From assembly GCA_016712315.1 (NCBI GenBank), contig JADJRG010000013.1, forward strand, positions 2,082,001 through 2,146,000: a stretch of DNA of 64,000 nt, in the 5' to 3' direction. The notes beneath the pieces were generated by a model. That model saw nothing but the letters and a program-made list of their open reading frames with translations. It was not told where the DNA came from and made no database searches. The position numbers and the translations under genes are program-made. The stretch is from Nannocystis sp. (GTDB taxonomy: Bacteria; Myxococcota_A; Polyangia; Nannocystales; Nannocystaceae). Shown piece after piece: positions 18,350 through 27,435 of the stretch; the stretch's first letter is position 1; every line of letters starts with the position of its first letter.

Positions 18350-18772
18350 ATGTCCGGTACTCTCATTCCCCTCTTCGGCAAGCAGCGCTTCGACTTCACC
18401 TGGCAGGCCGCGAGCGCCAGCCAGACGATCATCATCCACCCGGCCGTCAACGTCGTCCCCTACCAAAGCATACGCCTGCAGCTCCGCTTCCACGGGTGCT
18501 CTGGCGGCGCTTTGGTCGGCACACAGACCGTAATCCTCCGTGCTTACGGCACCGGTCCCTCCGACGAGGACCCGGCCGAGTTCACCAAGGCAACTGCGTT
18601 GCTGAGCGTCACCCTCAACAGCAGTTCCACCATCCCGAGCCTGAATACCGCCGTCGCCACCGATCCCGACGGTTACCTGAAGATCGTCCTCACCTTCACT
18701 CAGACCGGCACCGGCGGCACGCCCTTTTGGGTTGAACTCAGCGGCGATCTCATCGCGCGCGCGAACGGATGA
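18350..18772 (+). CDS. Beta-rich hypothetical protein, paralogue B
   Basis: 140 residues, MSGTLIPLFGKQRFDFTWQA at the start. It is a clear paralogue of the 17638 product (RFDFT, SQTIIIHPAV against SQTLVIVPGI, SDEDPAEF, LLSVTL, WVEL) but diverged over most positions. No signal peptide or transmembrane segment is seen. Pairs of diverged homologues in one operon often form heteromers; that is inference. Confidence 0.65.
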   Translation: MSGTLIPLFGKQRFDFTWQAASASQTIIIHPAVNVVPYQSIRLQLRFHGCSGGALVGTQTVILRAYGTGPSDEDPAEFTKATALLSVTLNSSSTIPSLNTAVATDPDGYLKIVLTFTQTGTGGTPFWVELSGDLIARANG

Positions 18773-18793
18773 CCCAGCGGCGAGGAGGTAGCA

Positions 18794-20149
18794 ATGAGTT
18801 GGGAAGACGACTTTCGGCGCAACATCGCCCGCACCAGGCAGAAGATCATGGAGATCGCGCCCGAGATGCTCGATCCGAACGCGTTCAAGGTGTTGCCGAA
18901 AGATCTGCCTCCGCCTACAACTATGCATGCATCATCGATCCAATGGCGTGGATTTTGCTTTGAGAGAAGTGATGGCATAGATCCCCCGTCTCATATGCAG
19001 ACCGAGTACGGATATGCAACCGGGGAGAGTCTCGAGGCAGCTCTTACCAATATCTCCTCGGAAAAGGTTGAATGCGTCGCTCACACAGATCCACACCGAG
19101 GTAGAGGCTCGAAAACACAGACCCCTGCGACAGGCGCACTTTGGCCTGAAATGCGGTTACACGCGACCACGAGAGAAACTGCTGTGGGTCGGGGCCCCTC
19201 CCCTGTATCGCCTGCCGCTCATTATACCGAGGGAACCTCACATCAATCCGGGGGCGGATCGGGAAAGCTAATCTTCGAGACGTTCACGGGGAAAGTCGTA
19301 AAACCACCTCCGAGCATATGCCAGCTTTTCGCTCCTCCAATGCCATTCACTGTATTTGCAGCCATTGGTCAATGTGTTCCGATTCGCCATCCCTACCAAG
19401 TGTGGAGGAACGCCATTCTTGAGGCATATAGCCATGCCTATATTTATGCCTACAATGCGCTTGCCGTCCTTGCCTGGGTGCGGTCACTCAACACATGGTC
19501 CAAGCGCCGGGAAATGTGGGACCAGGCGTGGTTGATCGGATTCTCCGACATGAAGTCCCCAAATCTAAGAAAGCACTTCGGTACGTACTCAGATTCGAAG
19601 CTAGACCAGGTCTTTCTTCATTTAAAGTCCCGGGTTGTTGCGCTGCGATATTGTAAGACTCCGCATACGCCTAATCATGGTCACATCTTCCTGACCTGCA
19701 ATTGGACGAGTGAGGTCAGATGGGGAAATATGGCATTCCGGAAGAGCATAGAAGATTCTAACAGCAATCGCGCAGCTACACGGTTTCAAACTCATGGCAT
19801 CGGCACCGCGACCATATACATGAGCCCGGGTTGGCCGGTGCGGGACTTGCAGGAGCGAATCTACTCACTATGGCATGAGTTCGGGCATGCGTGTAACCTA
19901 AACTCACCGGGGACAGGTGCAGGTCATCAATGTCATGAACTCTGTCTCCCTCTCAAAGGGAACGGTTGTGGGTCAAAGGGCGATTGCAATGACGCAGCCG
20001 GGTGTAGGGTTGTGGTGGCCCAAGGCCTCGACGCAGTACGGAATCTTGGTTGTTATGATTACTGGCTTATCAACGTAATGCAAGCACTAGTGACCGACCC
20101 CTACTGCATGTCGAGGGTGCATCCGGGCGACATCAGCAAGGTTTTCTGA
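18794..20149 (+). CDS. Putative M35-like (aspzincin) zinc metalloprotease
   Basis: 451 residues with a strong ribosome site (GAGGAGGT) before ATG 18794. The C-terminal half carries LWHEFGHACNL, a HExxH zinc motif. It is preceded by AYSHAYIYAYNALAVLAWVRSL and KLDQVFLHLKSRVVALRYC, and followed by GCRVVVAQGLDAVRNLGCYDYW. That order (helical AYxxA segment, HExxH, then CRxLA...NxxxYxYF) is the layout of M35 peptidases, with an Asp in GDCNDAAG as possible third ligand. No signal peptide is evident. The segment 19060-19260 reads oddly in this frame and better in another, so two compensating frame errors there are possible. From about 18880 the DNA is far AT-richer than its surroundings, a sign of recent transfer. 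Confidence 0.55.
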   Translation: MSWEDDFRRNIARTRQKIMEIAPEMLDPNAFKVLPKDLPPPTTMHASSIQWRGFCFERSDGIDPPSHMQTEYGYATGESLEAALTNISSEKVECVAHTDPHRGRGSKTQTPATGALWPEMRLHATTRETAVGRGPSPVSPAAHYTEGTSHQSGGGSGKLIFETFTGKVVKPPPSICQLFAPPMPFTVFAAIGQCVPIRHPYQVWRNAILEAYSHAYIYAYNALAVLAWVRSLNTWSKRREMWDQAWLIGFSDMKSPNLRKHFGTYSDSKLDQVFLHLKSRVVALRYCKTPHTPNHGHIFLTCNWTSEVRWGNMAFRKSIEDSNSNRAATRFQTHGIGTATIYMSPGWPVRDLQERIYSLWHEFGHACNLNSPGTGAGHQCHELCLPLKGNGCGSKGDCNDAAGCRVVVAQGLDAVRNLGCYDYWLINVMQALVTDPYCMSRVHPGDISKVF

Positions 20150-20151
20150 AC

Positions 20152-20565
20152 ATGGACAGGCAATTCACCGTGCGCTTCCTTTACGTTCTCGTACTATCCG
20201 ACTGTGCTACAGAAGAAAAAATCACCGCCACGGAGGGGGGCACGAGCGGTAGCAGCGCCGAATCTGTAGGTTCGAGTGAGGATGCTTGTATAAGGCACGA
20301 TGTGCCTGTCACGTCAGAGTTGTCTTGTAGTCCTCAGGGTGACTATGAGTTTGTTCTGTGTATTCCGCGGGATGGGCAGCCATGCGGGGCATGCTGTGAT
20401 GACTGCGTCCATTCACCTCAGGCAAAAACAATTGTCGATGGGGTTTTTGGGGAATATGCGTGTGTCGAGTGGGAAATGGATACATTGTGTGGCCCCTCTG
20501 AGGAGGGTCCTAACTGTTGCTACGTCGTTCAACTTGGAATAAGCTGTCTGGGGGGGGATTCGTAA
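20152..20565 (+). CDS. Small Cys-rich putative lipoprotein
   Basis: 137 residues starting two bases after the protease stop. The N-terminus FLYVLVLSDCATEE gives a lipobox-like LSDC, followed by a Thr/Gly/Ser linker and a domain with about twelve Cys (GQPCGACCDDC, GPNCCYVVQLGISC). Probably envelope-anchored and disulfide-bonded. It is the last gene of the operon. It could be a partner, substrate or immunity protein for the preceding protease; nothing decides among these. Confidence 0.55.
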   Translation: MDRQFTVRFLYVLVLSDCATEEKITATEGGTSGSSAESVGSSEDACIRHDVPVTSELSCSPQGDYEFVLCIPRDGQPCGACCDDCVHSPQAKTIVDGVFGEYACVEWEMDTLCGPSEEGPNCCYVVQLGISCLGGDS

Positions 20566-21230
20566 GTGGCCTCGCGGAGCCCGTTGAGCACGGTCCCGGG
20601 CGAGACGAATGGACAGGAACGAAGAGAACGAGGGTGCAGAGGACACGAGGGCGGTGATGGTTTTGCCGCCGGATCCGGTGCGGCGGGGGGTGCTTTGCGG
20701 TGCTTGCGGCGCAGCGCTGCTACCCCAAGCCCTCGCGCGCGCGGCCTGGGGCCGAAGCCGACGGCGACTAGACGCCGGGCCTGTAGAAGAACACGTAGTA
20801 GCGCAGCTTGCCCGGCGCCGGCGAGGTGGGCAGCGTGTAGACGCGACGCCACAGCTCGGCGACGCTGGTGATCGTACTGTGTCGCATCGCTCTCCACACG
20901 GGGGCTCCCTACTGTTTGATTCACGCTCTGAGCGGGGACTAACCCTCTGAGAGCACGGGCGGATCGTGGCGCGGCTCTCCGCATCGAGGGCGGATCAACG
21001 CACGGGAGCGGCGCTCAGCGGCGCTCAGCGGCGCTCAGCCGCGTTACCGTGCTGCGGGTCGATCACCGGTAGAAATTTACTAATTATTCCACACTGATCT
21101 TGCAGGACCTCGTCGGCATTGAGTCGAGGAACTGGTCAAGGCGGTGGGATCGGGCGGATACGTTTGGTGTGAAACAAAAACAACCGGGCGGGACCATCCC
21201 GCCCCCGAGCCACCGCGAGGCCGAGTGTAC
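20566..21230. other. Mostly non-coding spacer with a possible 39-codon ORF
   Basis: A small minus-strand ORF, 20887-20768, reads MRHSTITSVAELWRRVYTLP and ends YYVFFYRPGV; it may be the end of a lost gene. Otherwise no coding region is supported. The AT-rich stretch 21060-21180 before the transposase operon may hold its promoter or transposon end, but no terminal repeats were identified. Confidence 0.35.
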
Positions 21231-21803
21231 ATGCACGCAGGCTACCCGTCGAGCGTGAAGGGGGGTACCGTGATCGCCACCGACGTCCACGATCGTCACG
21301 AGCACACCAGGCGGCTCGCCGATCCGGACGCGTATCGGCCGCAGCAGTGTCGGAGCTGCTGTCGGCGGATGCACGCGCACGGCACACGCACGCGCAGGCC
21401 GGTCGGTGAGGCGCCGCTCGAGATCCGGCGCTACATCTGCCCTCGGTGCGGTGGCGTCGTCCAGATCGTGCCCGCCTTCCTCGCGGGCCACCTCTGGCGC
21501 TGCTGGCCCGCGGTCGAGGCTGTCGTCGTCGATGGCGCGGAAGGCCCGCCCAAGGCCGCCAGGATCGCGCCGAGGACCCGGCGGCGCTGGCGGGCGAGGG
21601 CGAAGGAGCCGGCGCGTCTCGCCTTGCACACGCTCAGCGCGGAGCGCGTGCCGCGGATCGCGACGGCGCTCGCGGCGATCGGCCTCGATGCGACCCGTGG
21701 CGCCCTTCTCGCGGCCTTTCGCCCGCTCGCCTCAGCGCTCGGCGCCTGCGCTCTCCTTGCGAACCTCCTAAACCTCCTACTACCCGGGCTGCGTATCATG
21801 TGA
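21231..21803 (+). CDS. Zinc-finger accessory protein of transposon (DUF6431-like)
   Basis: 190 residues from ATG 21231 (an upstream GTG at 21144 is possible). The Cys/His pattern CRSCCRRMHAHGTRTRRPVG then RRYICPRCGGV followed by HLWRCWP is that of the small zinc-ribbon protein often encoded ahead of DDE transposases in such elements. It lies 83 bp before the transposase in the same direction, consistent with a three-gene transposition operon. Role inferred: DNA binding or target selection. Confidence 0.5.
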   Translation: MHAGYPSSVKGGTVIATDVHDRHEHTRRLADPDAYRPQQCRSCCRRMHAHGTRTRRPVGEAPLEIRRYICPRCGGVVQIVPAFLAGHLWRCWPAVEAVVVDGAEGPPKAARIAPRTRRRWRARAKEPARLALHTLSAERVPRIATALAAIGLDATRGALLAAFRPLASALGACALLANLLNLLLPGLRIM

Positions 21804-21886
21804 CCCAAAAGACATATCCCTTCAGACAGATCGTCCTGCGAGCGATCCCACCCGAAGTGGCCGGACCCAGGCGGTAGAAGGTCGCC

Positions 21887-23250
21887 ATGGATCCCAACAA
21901 GCGACGAGAAGTGGCCGAGTGGCGCCTCTCCATCCTCGGCCCGCTGATCAGCGCGCGCCTCGATCACGGCGAGATCCGCGAGCTCCTGGAGGAGGCCGCG
22001 GCTCGCTCGTACATCTACCTCGATGGTCAGCCGCGGCGCTTCCGCTGGCGCACGCTCGAGGGCTGGCGCTACGACTATCGCGCAGGTGGACTGAGCGCTC
22101 TCGAGCCTCACACCCGCGCGGACGCGGGCACGTGTCGTGCGATCCCCGAGCTCGTCGCCCGCAAGCTCCTCGCTCTCCGGCGCGAGCAGCCGCGTCGGAG
22201 CATCCGTACGCTCATCAAGGCGCTCGAGCGCGCCAACGACGTTCTGCCTGGCACGCTCGCCCCGTCCACCGTCCGGCGTCTCCTGGTCGCGCACGGCCTC
22301 TCGAAGCGGCCCACACAGCTGCCCACGCGCGAGCGGCGGGCCTTCACCGCCGAGCACCCCGGCGACCTCACCATGGGTGACAGCATGCACGGCCCCCGGT
22401 GATCGGCCCGGACGGCGTGATTTATAAAAAATGCTACCTGCTCAGCCAGATCGACGTCGCGTCGCGCTTCGTGCCCCACTCCGAATTTTATTTGAGCGAA
22501 GACGCTGCGCACCACGAGGAGGGGCTTCGCCGGGCGATCGTCGCCCACGGAGCGCCGCGCACCTACTACGTCGACCTCGGGGCCGCCTACGTCGCCGCTT
22601 CGCTGAAGCAGATCTGCGCCGAGCTCGCGATCTTTCTCCTCCACGCCGGCCCCGGCGACGCCGCCGCCAAGGGGGTGATCGAGCGCTTCCACAAGACCTG
22701 GCGCGCCGAAGTCGGCGCCGAGCTGCCGTCCTATCCGCTGCCGCTCGCCGAGCTCAACCGCCTCCACACCGCCTGGATGACCTGCGAGTACCACAGGCGC
22801 GTCCATGCCGCGACCGGCCAGAGCCCCCGCGATCGCTTCCTCGCGGGCGCCGAGCACCTGCGTCATGTCCCTCAGGACATCAACATCGACGAGATCTTCC
22901 TGCACCGCGAGCGACGCACGGTCCGCGCCGACGGCACGATCCGCTGGGAGGGCGGCTTCTACGAGGTCCCAGGCGAGTACGTCGGCGAGAAGGTCGAGCT
23001 GCGCTTCGCCCCGCTCCGCCCCGATCTCCCGCTCCTGCTCTACGTCGACGGCGTGCGCGTCACCGAGGTCTTCCCGCTCAACCGCCTCGCCAACCACCGC
23101 CGCCCACGCCGCGAGCTGCCCGGCCCCGAGCCCGCCCCGCCCCGCGTCCTCAAGGGCCCCCTCGACTACATCGACGACGAGTACCAGGCGCTGCTCCGCG
23201 CCTTCGGCGACGAGAACGATTCATCATCTGACCCAGAGGACATCCCATGA
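21887..23250 (+). CDS. Mu/Tn7-like DDE (rve) transposase (frameshifted)
   Basis: MDPNKRREVAEWRLSILGPL begins an HTH region; RRSIRTLIKALER and PSTVRRLLVAHGL are the second HTH, and the rve-type catalytic core follows: GDLTMGDSMHGP (first Asp), YYVDLGAAYVAASL (second Asp) and AAKGVIERFHKTWRAE (Glu). A Mu-C-like beta-barrel segment precedes the C-terminal tail LKGPLDYIDDEY. The frame breaks at the C5 run at 22391-22395; one more C joins MHGP to PVIGPDG, giving about 454 residues. The stop overlaps the ATPase start (ATGA). Confidence 0.75.
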
Positions 23251-24119
23251 CCTGGCGCGAGCGCTTCGGCATGCACACCGCGCCGCTCCCCGCGGCGCCG
23301 CGGGCGAGAGCTTCTTCGAGCGCGACCCGCACTATCAGCGGCTCGCGCGCGCCTTCTGCTGGCTCGCCACCGAGCCTGGCCTCGGAGTCCTCACCGGCGA
23401 GCCTGGCGTCGGCAAATCGGCCGCGATCCGCCACCTCTGCCGCGCCCTCCACCCCGACGAGCACCGCGTCCTCTACCTCTCCGACTGCGCGGTCAAGCCC
23501 CTCGATCTCTACCGTATGCTCGCCGCCGAGCTCGGCCTACGACCCAGCGCGCGCGCGCAGATCGTCGCCGACATCAAACGCGCGCTTGTCACCCTCGTCG
23601 ACGAGCGCGGGATCGTCCCCGTCGTCGTCCTCGACGAAGCTCAAGGACTCCGCGACGAGCTCCTCCACGAGCTCCACGGCCTCTGTAGCCTCGACTTCGA
23701 CGGCCGCGACTACCTCACCCTCTGGCTCGTCGGCCACCCCCTCCCTGAGCAGGCGCCTGCGCCTCCAGCAGCACACCGCGCTCGCCCAGCGCGTCCTCGT
23801 CCACCTCCCACTCGTCGCCAAGACCGACCTATCTGTCCTTGGAGACATGCTCGATCACGGCCTCACCCACGCCGGCGCCTCACCCGCTCTGCTCACCGAC
23901 GACGCCCGCGCCGCGCTCCTCCACGCCGCCCGCGGCCTCCCCCGGCTCCTCAGCCACCTCCTCCGCCTCGCCCTCCTCCTCGCCGACGAGCGCGCCTCCC
24001 CCCAGATCGACGCCTCGATCATCAACTCCGCTCTCATCCTCCTCCACCTCGATCACCCCAAGCAACCCCAAACCCCTCCTAAATCCCGCTTCCAACGTGA
24101 CCCAAGATCACGCGCATAA
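23247..24119 (+). CDS. AAA+ ATPase transposition partner, TniB/TnsC/IstB type (frameshifted)
   Basis: Begins MTWRERFGMHTAPLP, then (after a one-base loss near 23290) FFERDPHYQRLARAFCWLA, GEPGVGKSAAIRHL (Walker A) and VPVVVLDEAQGLRDELLHEL (Walker B). It returns to the original frame after a C-run near 23740 (LSRRLRLQQHTALAQRVLVHLPL). About 290 residues when repaired. This protein class loads the transposase on target DNA in Mu, Tn7 and Tn5053 systems. Overlap with the transposase gene is the usual arrangement. Confidence 0.7.
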   Translation: MTWRERFGMHTAPLPAAPRARASSSATRTISGSRAPSAGSPPSLASESSPASLASANRPRSATSAAPSTPTSTASSTSPTARSSPSISTVCSPPSSAYDPARARRSSPTSNARLSPSSTSAGSSPSSSSTKLKDSATSSSTSSTASVASTSTAATTSPSGSSATPSLSRRLRLQQHTALAQRVLVHLPLVAKTDLSVLGDMLDHGLTHAGASPALLTDDARAALLHAARGLPRLLSHLLRLALLLADERASPQIDASIINSALILLHLDHPKQPQTPPKSRFQRDPRSRA

Positions 24120-24124
24120 ACCGA

Positions 24125-24405
24125 CCCGACACAGTACGCTCGATCGCCTCGCCAACCACAAGCGCAAACGACGCGCGCTGCCGCGGCCCGAGCCAGCGCC
24201 GCGTCGCTCGCTCAAGGGCCCGCTCGACTACATCACCGAGGAGTACCACGCCCTCCTCCGCGCCTACGGCGACGACCTCGAGGACGTGGGCGAGGTGGAC
24301 AATGTGGACATGGGCGGGCTCGATGAATGGGATGACCCGGAGGACAGATCATGAGCTGGAGAGAACGATTCGGCATGCACGCGACGCCGCTCCCCGCGCG
24401 GGCGG
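24125..24405 (+). pseudogene. Second, diverged copy of transposase end and ATPase start
   Basis: Reads DRLANHKRKRRALPRPEPAP, LKGPLDYITEEYHALLRAYG and DDPEDRS-stop, then MSWRERFGMHATPLP of an ATPase before homology ends at about 24405. These align with the C-terminus of the 21887 transposase and the N-terminus of the 23247 ATPase, but with many substitutions. It is therefore a relic of a related transposon placed directly after the first copy. Confidence 0.7.
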
Positions 24406-24664
24406 TCCATTGTCTCCTATACGGAGGGTCTGGATCCGCACCTCGACGGGGTCGCCTACCATGAATGGACGCGGACCAGGTCGGATACCTCTCGGCGAAG
24501 ATCCGCTTGCGCGACGCCTGTGACTCGGCCTCCGACCTACACCACAAAATGCTCTCCGAGACCCGGGGGCGATCCCGCGTCTCGGCTGCGCGGCCTCCGT
24601 CGGATCGGCATCGACAAGCTCTCGTACCGCAAGCAGCACAGACATCCACCGCCTTTGTGTCGCT
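24406..24664 (+). pseudogene. ISL3-family transposase scrap
   Basis: In the frame through 24580-24640 the peptide LRRIGIDKLSYRKQHRH resembles the ISL3-family signature (IGIDEISYRKGH...). It has no start, and only the middle of the gene is present. No terminal repeats are seen. The rest of the interval has no credible coding content. Confidence 0.45.
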
Positions 24665-25642
24665 TCACAACGCACAGATCCCTAAGTTCTCGTACAAGGA
24701 AAACCATGGATCTGTCTCCAGATCAAAGTTCACACCTAACAAATAGTCATGAAACTGCTTACATGACTCTCCCTCGCCGCTCCCCGGGCATGAATTTCCC
24801 TGCGTAAGGTCACAGAGAGGCGCACAGCAGCCCTCCGAGTCAAGACATGCCTCGTTCGCGGCAACCCACCCCGACGGTAAGCAATAACTGCCTTGCGCAC
24901 ACATCCAGTCGCAGGGTTCCCCGGCGCCCGGAAGAGCGCCAAATGGAAACGTGCACAAAAAACCTGGATCCGCTTTGCTCTCAGAGTATACGCAATTTGT
25001 CCCCGTTGGGCACCCCTCCGCGAGAGGATCACACAGACGCGCACAAATCCCCAACAGACAATCCGCACAAAAAGGAGAGTAACAAAACTCAGACGGATCA
25101 GCGCATGATTGATTCGTAGTTTCTCCCCAGTACGGGGGGGCACAAAAGCTGACGCAACTCGGGTGTTCCTTGCCTAATAGGTTACCAGTCACACATACCG
25201 TCCCCTTCTCACAGTCGTCGTTCCCGTCAGGGTAAGGAGAGCCTGGTCCGAGGTTACATGATTCACCCTTCTTTCGATCACCGTGGACAGGAAAACAAGC
25301 GAGATTACCGGCCCAGATGACCGGCTCAGAGGGTGCAGAACATTTTTCCCCTGGTGGGCACGAGTCGTCCGAGTGGGGGTCGCACGGGATGCCTTCTGTC
25401 TCCCCGTGGGAGCCAGAGGATGTCTCTGTCGACGGATCTCCGCTCGAAGACGTCTCAGTCGCGGTCGTCCCCGTCGCGGCTGTCCCCGTCGCGGCTGTCC
25501 CCGTCGCAGACGCCCCCACGGACGTGGAGGCTGAGGAGATCTCGCCTTCACCTGGTGTAACCTTAGCACACGCGACGAGCACAAAGCAGACTGCAAATAG
25601 TCCCAATCCGAGAGGAAATCGTGTGGTCAAAATGGTGTTCAT
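24665..25642 (-). CDS. Cys-rich lipoprotein
   Basis: 325 residues from ATG 25642: MNTILTTRFPLGLGLFAVCF with lipobox VLVAC, a Ser/Thr/Gly linker, then repeated Cys motifs (DSCPPGEKCS, CEKGTVCVTG, CSVFC-like, CARLCDPLAEGCPTGTNC, CAPLCDLTQGNSCPG). This is a family of Cys-rich anchored proteins frequent in Nannocystaceae. The codons are less GC-biased than neighbours. Its start codon overlaps, as TGATG, the stop of the His/Cys/Glu-repeat ORF upstream, right at the module boundary. A related 3' fragment lies at 30403-30817. Confidence 0.7.
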   Translation of the reverse strand: MNTILTTRFPLGLGLFAVCFVLVACAKVTPGEGEISSASTSVGASATGTAATGTAATGTTATETSSSGDPSTETSSGSHGETEGIPCDPHSDDSCPPGEKCSAPSEPVIWAGNLACFPVHGDRKKGESCNLGPGSPYPDGNDDCEKGTVCVTGNLLGKEHPSCVSFCAPPYWGETTNQSCADPSEFCYSPFCADCLLGICARLCDPLAEGCPTGTNCVYSESKADPGFLCTFPFGALPGAGEPCDWMCAQGSYCLPSGWVAANEACLDSEGCCAPLCDLTQGNSCPGSGEGESCKQFHDYLLGVNFDLETDPWFSLYENLGICAL

Positions 25643-26169
25643 CACAGGGGCTCGATAGACATCACATGCTGGCGGGTTCGATCTTTGAAATATGGGCGGG
25701 TAGAGACTTCCAAGGCTGGACTCGTTTCCGCCCCTCGCTTCTTGACGTGGTGACGATACGAGATCGCGCGGCGCGAAGGCAAGCGCGCCGACGCCGCAGG
25801 GCGCTCGTAGCCGCGCTCGTGGCCCTCTTCGTAGCCGCACTCGTGGGCCTCGCCGTGGCCCTCTTCGTGGCCACACTCGTGGCCCTCTTCGCGGCCACAC
25901 TCGTGGCCCTCGCCGTGGCCCTCTTCGTGGCCACACTCGTGGCCCTCGTCGTGGCCCTCTTCGTAGCCGCACTCGTGGCCCTCGCTGTGGCCCTCTTCGT
26001 AGCCGCACTCGTGGCCCTCGCTGTGGCCCTCTCCGTGGCCACACTCGTGGCCCTCGCTGTGGCCCTCTTCGTGGCCCCTTCGTGGCCACACTCGTGGCCC
26101 CCGCCGTGGCCCTCGCTGTGCGCCTGACACTTGCTGCCTGACGCGTAGGCGGCGGTCGCCTGACAGCAA
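25642..26169 (-). CDS. His/Cys/Glu-rich repeat ORF (175 residues)
   Basis: ATG 26169 opens MLSGDRRLRVRQQVSGAQRG, followed by about eight 12-residue units of the EGHECGHEEGH type (Cys, His and acidic residues spaced as in metal-binding repeats), then SYRHHVKKRGAETSPALEVS and a tail ending SIEPL. The stop overlaps the lipoprotein start. In module copy 1 the same frame would continue directly into the tyrosine recombinase if a five-C run were four. Whether it is expressed is unproven; the opposite strand and other frames are also open because the unit lacks stops. Confidence 0.35.
   Translation of the reverse strand: MLSGDRRLRVRQQVSGAQRGPRRGPRVWPRRGHEEGHSEGHECGHGEGHSEGHECGYEEGHSEGHECGYEEGHDEGHECGHEEGHGEGHECGREEGHECGHEEGHGEAHECGYEEGHERGYERPAASARLPSRRAISYRHHVKKRGAETSPALEVSTRPYFKDRTRQHVMSIEPL
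25815..26105. repeat. 36-bp tandem repeats (copy 2)
   Basis: About eight units of the same 36-bp sequence as at 10796-11215, with fewer units and a different order of His/Tyr and Gly/Ser/Asp variants. This shows unit gain and loss between the copies. Confidence 0.85.
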
Positions 26170-26390
26170 TCGCCACGGCGGCGCGTCGCCGCTGACGGCC
26201 AGCCGTCACCGCCTGCGCCGTCGCCTGCACGTGTCGATCACGCGACCCGACCGCCGCCCGCCACGTCGCCCGGCGACCACCTCGGTGCACGGCGCAAGCA
26301 CGCTCACCGCGGTGCCGACCGACTACCCGCTTGCCGCCATGCAGGCACGCACCCGATGCAGGCGCGAACTCCGGGCCTCCACTGCTCGCC

Positions 26391-27085
26391 GGCCAACATC
26401 TCGGGCCGCCGCCCAACACGCCGCCCGGCAGCCTCCGGCCACCTCCACCGGCCAACACCCCGCCGGCCAACCACGGGCCGCCGACCAACATCTCGGGCCG
26501 CCGGTCAACATCTCGGGCCGCCGGCCAACACCCGGGGCAGCCGGCCAACACCCCGCCGGCCAACACCGTGGGCGGCCAACATCGCTGGCAACCGGCCAAC
26601 ACCGCGGGCCGCCGCCGGCCAACACCCCCTGGCCGCCGGCCAACACCCGGGGCGGCCAACCTCCGTCGGCCAACGCCCCGGGGCCGCCGGCCGACAGGCC
26701 AACACCCCGCCGGGCCGCCGGTCAACACCTCGCCGGCCGCCGGCTAACACCCCGCCGGCCGCCGGCTGACACCCCGGCGGCCGCCGGCTAACACCCCGCC
26801 GGCCGCCGGCTAACACCCCGGGCTGCCGGCCAACACCGTGTGCCGCCGGCCAACACCCATGGCCCCGGGCCGCCGGACAGCATCCGCCGGCCAACGCCTC
26901 GGGGCCGCGGGCCAACAGGCCAACACCCAACACCCCGGGCAGTACCGGGCAGCCGGGTACCGCCTGGCCGCCGTCTCCGCGCGATACCTGGCGCTCCGGC
27001 CAACACTCCCACCAGCCGGGTAGCCGGCCGGGGCGGGCCAACACCCAGGGTCGAGGGCCAACACCCCCGGCATCCAGCCAACATG
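26391..27085. repeat. Interspersed GGCCAACACC array (copy 2)
   Basis: Nearly thirty copies of the CCGGCCAACACC motif, more than in copy 1, with extra units inserted at the left end (26391-26660). All are in the same orientation. The last 350 bp before the promoter are almost identical between copies. Confidence 0.8.
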
Positions 27086-27133
27086 CCCGGAAGCGAGCCC
27101 CACTCCGCGCGGGGAGGGGCGCAATCGTTGAAA

Positions 27134-27178
27134 TTTCATAACTTGACAATGCCAGCCGGCCTGCTTGATTTTCATAAC
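27134..27178 (+). promoter_or_regulatory. Promoter region with twin TTTCATAAC boxes (copy 2)
   Basis: The boxes at 27134 and 27170 keep the 36-bp spacing and the enclosed TTGACA (27143-27148) of copy 1, while the bases between vary. That is what a conserved control region would look like. Confidence 0.55.
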
Positions 27179-27180
27179 CA

Positions 27181-27435
27181 ATGGTCAGCCCCGCCCGCAT
27201 CCTCATCTTCACCACCAGCCGTGGTCAGCTTCGGCTCCGCCTGCCCGCTGCCTGCGTCGCCATCGAGGACGACCCCAAGCACTCGCGGGTCATTCGGGCG
27301 GAGACGCGCCTGCGAGAGTCCGATGGCGGAGAGTCGGTCGAGGTCGCGCTCTTCCCGGCCGCTGATGACTTCCTGTGGCAGCTCATCGGTTGGCTGCGTC
27401 GACCGGACGCCGCCTGTGTACGGAGGGGCGCGTGA
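27181..27435 (+). CDS. 84-residue conserved hypothetical protein before kinase (copy 2)
   Basis: Identical to the product at 12075 except for two substitutions in the last third (Leu for Ile in FLWQLIGW, and Pro for Arg in LRRPDAAC). TGATG overlap with the following kinase is kept. The close match between copies, against heavier drift in the arrays, suggests the protein is retained. Confidence 0.65.
   Translation: MVSPARILIFTTSRGQLRLRLPAACVAIEDDPKHSRVIRAETRLRESDGGESVEVALFPAADDFLWQLIGWLRRPDAACVRRGA

Noticed and set aside
17638..18772. Phage structural (tail) genes
   Set aside because: The two beta-rich proteins could recall virion proteins, but no capsid, terminase, portal or tape-measure gene is nearby.
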